From Comamonas sp. lk (lineage in GTDB: Bacteria > Pseudomonadota > Gammaproteobacteria > Burkholderiales > Burkholderiaceae_C), in the NCBI GenBank assembly GCA_945875225.1, contig CAMCJY010000154.1:1-5485 (forward strand): a stretch of 5,485 bases of DNA, written 5' to 3'. The notes beneath the pieces are model-generated. The model did not search any database. It was given only the letters and a program-made list of their open reading frames with translations, and was not told the DNA's origin. This document shows, in pieces, positions 4,493 to 5,485 of this stretch; within the stretch, counting starts at the first letter, position 1; every line of letters starts with the position of its first letter. The position numbers and the translations under genes are program-made.

Positions 4493-5485
4493 AAATATTC
4501 AATTGGCGCGCAGCCAGTTCTTTCATGATTTCTTCGGCGCCCCCGCCAATCGTCATGACCTTGACTTCACGGTAAATGCGCTCGCAGGCACTGCCGCGCA
4601 TATAGCCCATGCCGCCCAAAATTTGCACGCCCTGGTCAGCGCAAAACTGCATGGTTTGGGTGGACTGGTTTTTTAGCATGCAGACCTCGGCCACCCAGGA
4701 AGCGCCAGTTTGTCCGGCGTCGGCTTGCACCGACAGCTTGTCCAGCCAGGCGCGGCTGGCCTCAATGCGCATGCGCATATCGACCAGCTTGTGGCGCAGC
4801 ACCTGGTGGCTGGTCAGCGGTTGACCAAAGGTCTTGCGCTCGCGCGCCCAGGCCAGCGCTTCGTCATAGCAAGCCTCGGCCATGCCGATGGCGGTGGCCG
4901 ACATGCCCAGGCGCTCGCCATTGAAATTGCCCATGATGATTTTGAAGCCCTTGTTTTCCTCGCCGAGCAAGTGGCCCACCGGCACGCGCACATTGTCAAA
5001 GTGCAGGCTGGCGGTGTCCGAGCAATGCCAGCCCATTTTGTGCAGCTTGGTGCGCGACAGTCCCGGCGCGTCGCCCGGCACTGCGATCATCGAAATACCG
5101 CCTGCGCCTTTGTTGTCAGCATCGGTGCGCACCGCCAGGCTGATCCAGTCAAAGCGCATGCCCGAGGTGATGAAGGTCTTTTCGCCGTTGATGAGGTAGT
5201 GATCGCCTTCGCGCCGCGCGCTGGTGCGCAAATTGGCCACGTCCGAGCCGCCGCCGGGCTCGGTAATGCCTAGCGCTGCAATTTTTTCGCCCGCTAACAC
5301 CTGCGGCACGATGGCCTGTTTCAAAGCCGCGCTGCCATAGTGGATGATAGGTGGTAGGCCTATGCTGTTGCTGCCCAAACGTGCCAGCAGGCCGCCGCTG
5401 CCGGTATAGCGCGCTACCGCAACGCCAAAGGCGTTGCGCAGCGTCCACGGCGCGGCAATGCCGCCTAGTTCTTCCGGATAGCCCA
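4491..5485 (-). CDS. Acyl-CoA dehydrogenase (partial, N-terminus beyond the right edge)
   Basis: The frame is open to the window edge, with 330 residues visible starting GYPEELGG; a family length of about 380-390 implies roughly 50-60 residues are missing. A TTG at 5378 could pass for a start but lies inside the conserved N-terminal helical domain and is not one. Signatures: GITEPGGGSDV (about 5267-5235), the flavin-contacting TFITSG (about 5177-5160), and the C-terminal QILGGMGYMRG. The candidate catalytic base is the Glu of NGERL (codon 4914-4916), again the isovaleryl-CoA-dehydrogenase position, with Gly in the short-chain position (IGGGAEE). It is a paralogue of the AtuD-like ACAD but clearly diverged, and belongs to a Burkholderiales-typical group with no assigned substrate. 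The stop is 11 nt before the BKACE ATG and overlaps its ribosome binding site, so the two are co-translated. Confidence 0.93.
   Translation of the reverse strand, partial: GYPEELGGIAAPWTLRNAFGVAVARYTGSGGLLARLGSNSIGLPPIIHYGSAALKQAIVPQVLAGEKIAALGITEPGGGSDVANLRTSARREGDHYLINGEKTFITSGMRFDWISLAVRTDADNKGAGGISMIAVPGDAPGLSRTKLHKMGWHCSDTASLHFDNVRVPVGHLLGEENKGFKIIMGNFNGERLGMSATAIGMAEACYDEALAWARERKTFGQPLTSHQVLRHKLVDMRMRIEASRAWLDKLSVQADAGQTGASWVAEVCMLKNQSTQTMQFCADQGVQILGGMGYMRGSACERIYREVKVMTIGGGAEEIMKELAARQLNI

Noticed and set aside
4710..5273. 187-codon open frame on the plus strand
   Set aside because: It mirrors the partial ACAD, has no recognisable motif, and has a His/Ala-rich composition.
5376..5378. 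TTG as the start of the right-hand ACAD
   Set aside because: The frame continues upstream to the window edge with conserved ACAD sequence (GYPEELGG), so the gene is simply cut by the window.
1..5485. Mobile element, CRISPR array, tRNA/rRNA or phage defence system
   Set aside because: No transposase, integrase, direct-repeat array, RNA gene signature or defence-family protein was seen; all frames are explained by metabolic or envelope genes.

Overview
The window reads as a betaproteobacterial chromosome segment, most likely from Burkholderiales (Comamonadaceae-like). This is inferred from the high GC, strongly GC-ending codons, and the recognisable style of the acyl-CoA dehydrogenase, BKACE, antibiotic-biosynthesis-monooxygenase-fold and surface-adhesin-E-like proteins. 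I have no alignment to prove the genus. Every convincing gene lies on the minus strand, so transcription runs from high to low coordinates. The long plus-strand open frames are mirror images of these genes.

In transcription order: an acyl-CoA dehydrogenase (ACAD) cut by the right edge (4491-5485); a DUF849/BKACE beta-keto acid cleavage enzyme (3613-4479); a second ACAD resembling citronellyl-CoA dehydrogenase AtuD (2400-3581); a small secreted protein of the surface-adhesin-E type (1939-2403); a protein with an ABM-like ferredoxin fold (1249-1836); a (2Fe-2S) small subunit of a molybdenum hydroxylase (637-1074); and the Tat-signal-bearing molybdopterin-binding large subunit, cut by the left edge (1-623). 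The first four genes are tightly packed (11 and 31 nt gaps, then an ATGA overlap). Gaps of 102 and 174 nt then surround the ABM-fold gene, and both contain hairpins. The two hydroxylase genes are 13 nt apart.

The right part forms a coherent catabolic block. The BKACE enzyme would turn a beta-keto acid plus acetyl-CoA into acetoacetate plus a new acyl-CoA. Two ACADs, both with their catalytic glutamate in the isovaleryl-CoA-dehydrogenase position, could oxidise that acyl-CoA or an earlier pathway intermediate. The left part encodes the start of an isoquinoline-1-oxidoreductase-type (IorAB-like) enzyme, probably exported folded by Tat. Substrates cannot be read from the sequence.

I see no mobile element, CRISPR array, tRNA or rRNA, and no gene-free stretch longer than 174 nt. 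The less ordinary signals are the BKACE gene placed between two ACADs, a 55-codon open frame whose stop overlaps the hydroxylase start as TAATG, a stem-loop beside that gene's ribosome binding site, a pair of abutting hairpins before the ABM gene, and a secreted protein translationally coupled to an acyl-CoA dehydrogenase.
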